From: Vigna angularis
Taxonomy: Eukaryota; Streptophyta; Magnoliopsida; Fabales; Fabaceae
DNA length: 64,000 bases
Direction of reading: 5' to 3'
Assembly: GCF_016808095.1 (NCBI RefSeq)
Contig: NC_068973.1
Location: forward strand, 13,264,501-13,328,500
Position numbers and translations under genes: made by a program. The notes below the pieces were generated by a model that saw nothing but the letters and a program-made list of their open reading frames with translations, had not been told where the DNA came from and did not search any database. Shown here piece after piece: positions 61,306 through 64,000 of this stretch (the stretch's first letter is position 1; the number at the start of each line of letters is the position of its first letter).

Positions 61306-62442
61306 ACAATCAGATAACGTCCATTTCTTTTTGTTTCATACTTCGGTCTGGATCAATTGTGTGGTTTCGTGTTCAGGATTTTAGTAGTTTATAGTATATT
61401 AGGTGCAATTTCTATTGAAGGTTTTAGACAAAATCATCATATTCTCTGTTGTCATTAACTAGCATGGCTTTGCATTATACTATAACTGCTCTACGGCCAT
61501 ACCATTATCTCATAGCCTGCACCTTACGGTTATTTGGGTACACTAAATTTTTTATTTTTCTATTACTTCATTGATTTGACTAGAGAGATATATATCTTAT
61601 GATTTTGGTGTTTGTGAAACATATCCACCAGCTTAGTAGATGAAGATGAAAATAAAAGTTAAATTGAGTTCTTTGAACAAGTGGCCATCTGCCTTCCGTG
61701 GGGATGTCCATGGGATTCTGTAGTGGAATGGGGGAAGAGAGAATACATGAATGAGGGAAGGTATCTGGGAGTGATGTTTGGGTAGGAGAGTAATGGTTCT
61801 GAGTGTTTGAGTGTGAGGGTGGTGTGAGAAAGGAGAAAGGGAGGGTTAGGATAGAGTAACGGGTATTGGAAGTTTAAGAAGAAAGGAATAGGGGAAGATA
61901 TGTGGTGGCTTGGTGAACTCTGGGGTACAAGAGTGGGGTTTTCGGAACGGTGAAAGGTAGAGGTGAGAGTAGAGGTATCTTCAATTTTATTGGGGAGAGT
62001 AGTTAGTGGTGAGTTTTAGCTTCTAGTAGTTAAATGAAGAGTGATTAGAACATGGGAAAAGGTGTATGGGTTGGTAGTTAAAGAAAAAGAGGCTGGTTGG
62101 GATTGAGATGAAAGAACCTTGTGTGTTAGAATCTCAGCAAGGGTGGTTCTGTGTGAGTAAGGGAGAGCTTTGATATTTTGTTTTGTTAAAGGGAAGGAGA
62201 AAGTAATTGGGTAGAGGAAGAAAGTGGATAGAATAGACTCGAGTTTCGTGGAATAATAAAATTCATGTTTTGCATGGAGGAGAGAAGACACGTCCAAGAG
62301 CTTTTGAAGTAAAGAAGATTGGAAGCTTTATTCTTTTATTAAAAAAGGGTCAAAAGTATATTTGTGGTGTCTCTAATTGTGAAGAAAAGCAGAGATCTTA
62401 ATTGAATTAGGTGCAGAGGTTAATGTACTTAAGTATTATATT
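61306..62442. other. non-coding stretch with a purine-rich block
   Basis: 61680-62330 is strongly G/A-rich on the plus strand (GAGTGTTTGAG, GGGGAAGAGAG, GGAGAAAGGGAGGG words). The minus-strand 93-codon frame there reflects this skew. No gene is recognised. Confidence 0.5.
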
Positions 62443-62443
62443 A

Positions 62444-62497
<54 letters not shown>
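62443..62497. repeat. (TA)n microsatellite
   Basis: About 27 TA units. Shorter TATATA runs follow at 62519-62550. Confidence 0.9.
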
Positions 62498-62502
<5 letters not shown>

Positions 62503-63659
62503 AGGTGACGTAAGTTTATATATATATTTTTAATATAGTTATATATATGTATATTAACTTGGGGTTACGTTTCAGGGAGGGGTTTTCTTATTTTGAAAAA
62601 GTTACGGGTTTGTTTTCTTTCAAAGTAAAAGTTTGTTTTAGAAATTCTTGTGAGCGCAATCAATTATCAAGTGATAGTCATTCCACATGTATGAACCTCT
62701 ATCCATTAACCTTATTTCTTTTTTCTTGCAGCCAATGAAATCACGTAGTGCATCACCTTTAATTTCATTTTTAGTTAGTGAATGATTTCCATATTGGCCG
62801 TAGTAAGTTCATAGTTCAAATTATAATATGTTTCCTATTAATGAGAATTAATTTACTACAACCAGCTCCCAGATTATGAATGATGTATGGGATAATCTGC
62901 AATTTTTGAAGTGAGTTACTGTATTGGTATAAAGACATGACCTTGGTGACTGAATGTTCTGCATAGCAGTATTTTTGCACTTGCGATCTTTGCAAGAGTA
63001 ACACATGTTGACTGAACTTAATTTATGTCTTAGCCCTAAATACTTGTTTTTTGGTTTTTGGTTTTGGTAAGCTTCTTCTAAAATTGTTATCTATTCAACT
63101 AGATCTGCATATTATATATTTTGTCCTTTTTTTCTCTCTCTCAACTCATAAATTACCATCTGTGATTGAATGTAGGACATCATTTGTTTATTACATAAAT
63201 CAAACGTTAGTTGTCTGTTATGTTTTTTTTGGTTATGTACATTGAGCTTGATTGTGCCGTTTTTTCTTTTTGACAGTTGCATTTAGATTGATTGACCTTA
63301 GACAGTGTGGATACATTGAGCATTACGAGCTGAGTTACTACTCTAGCATTATGTAGTACATTTATTTGTTGTGTACATTTTATAACTACGATATTAAGGA
63401 ATTAATATTATAAATTGACTCTTCATTGTGTAGATATTTGATGATAGATTTCCAATGAAGCAACATGTCATAAAGGATGTTTGGAAGCATTGGGTTGCAT
63501 TTTTTTTAATCATTTGTAAATGATTAAATGTTTCAATATTACATTTTGAGTTTAGGAATTATTTTATGTGTAACTATGTTAAGTAACTTTGTTAGGTAAA
63601 TATATTTAGGACTTTGTTAGGTAAATAATACATTTTGATGCGTTAATAGAAACAGCATT
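62498..63659. other. AT-rich interior of the CACTA-like element
   Basis: Short frames at 62547-62738 and 63051-63245 (+) have no domain. Nothing else is recognised. Confidence 0.4.
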
Positions 63660-64000
63660 GATTATTTTACTTGTTATTGATTATTTAAATCTATATCAGG
63701 TATAAAAAGTTTTGTTCTTTCACACTGGTTATAGTATTAGCAAGTATAGAAATGAGATTCTTTTATACCTATTCTAACACTAGAAGGTATAAAAAAAAGT
63801 TCCTCTACCAGAGTATCAGGTGTAAATATTAGATTTTTATACCTATTATAAATAAAGCAGGTATAAAAGTAAACCTTTTTACACCGATTCAAGAGTAGGT
63901 ATAAAGAATTGAAAACTTTCTATACCCCCTACTTATATACCTGCTTGAAAATAGGTATAAAAAGCATTTTTTAGGAGGTATAAAAAACCTTTTTTGCACT
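63660..64000. repeat. subterminal repeat cluster, (A)GGTATAAAA in both orientations
   Basis: AGGTATAAAA-type words and their inverse TTTTATACC(T) occur about a dozen times in 340 bp. This is the density expected of CACTA transposase-binding regions near a terminus. Confidence 0.75.

Larger units (their letters stand above)
60266..64000. mobile_element. CACTA-like element, right tip outside the window
   Basis: The left end reads TGCAAAAAACGGGCTTTTTATA from 60272. The last bases of the window, read on the minus strand, give AGTGCAAAAAAGGTTTTTTA. These are good inverted partners, and the right end would continue into a CACTAGTG-like tip just beyond base 64000. GGTATAAAA and TTTTATACC words in both orientations crowd 63680-63990 and a few lie at 60375-60460, as subterminal repeats do. 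No transposase is seen. The interior carries a condensin gene piece, a purine-rich block and a TA microsatellite. The CACTA sequence itself at the left (CATGAATGC) is decayed. Confidence 0.45.

Overview
The window is nuclear plant DNA, AT-rich, with intron-containing genes buried in transposable elements. The best clue to the organism is an intact KDEL-tailed papain-type cysteine endopeptidase of 362 residues ending SSPKDEL. This matches vignain / SH-EP / EP-C1 of Vigna and Phaseolus, so a Phaseoleae legume is likely. That is an inference from protein resemblance, not from a database search.

Three complete host genes are seen: a DEAD-box RNA helicase of the RH1 type (8 exons, 6946-11246, +), the vignain-type protease (4 exons, 38671-40259, +), and a peptide methionine sulfoxide reductase A (2 exons, 40611-41325, -) that converges on the protease. 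They show no sign of joint function. Broken host-gene pieces also occur: a Dicer-like RNase III fragment (5323-5613, -), a U-box/kinase fragment (35755-36190, -), a WUSCHEL-type homeobox fragment (55065-55365, +), a condensin CAP-G fragment (60625-61305, +), and a piece of a transposon-associated gene (12947-13154, +).

The rest is mostly mobile DNA. 1-4785 looks like a CACTA-type element without transposase whose left tip lies just outside the window. Two related Ty3/gypsy elements, both on the minus strand and both with perfect 5-bp target duplications, occupy 13813-22241 and 23114-31647. Each ends its gag-pol frame inside the 3' LTR. The first has one premature stop and a changed reverse-transcriptase active site (YFND). 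The second has one uninterrupted 1538-residue polyprotein and nearly identical LTRs, so it is young and possibly competent. A 376-bp MULE-type MITE with 9-bp target duplications lies at 32013-32388, and a remnant gypsy LTR at 32543-33841. 41917-44060 holds two adjacent small elements rich in CGCA...TGCG palindromes.

From 44605 to 59400 there is a nest: a decayed, 5'-truncated gypsy chromovirus on the plus strand, split by an 11.4-kb Ogre/Tat-like element on the minus strand (47660-59088, target duplication CGTTC). That element has no recognisable gag-pol. It carries a 95-bp tandem array next to its 3' LTR, repeat-rich LTRs of unequal length, and the homeobox fragment. The right end (about 60266 to beyond 64000) looks like a second CACTA-type element, carrying the condensin fragment.

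No CRISPR array, operon, rRNA or intact tRNA gene is seen. I found no convincing undescribed biological system. The most notable items are gene-fragment capture, the LTR-overlapping polyproteins, the 95-bp array and the palindrome-rich elements.
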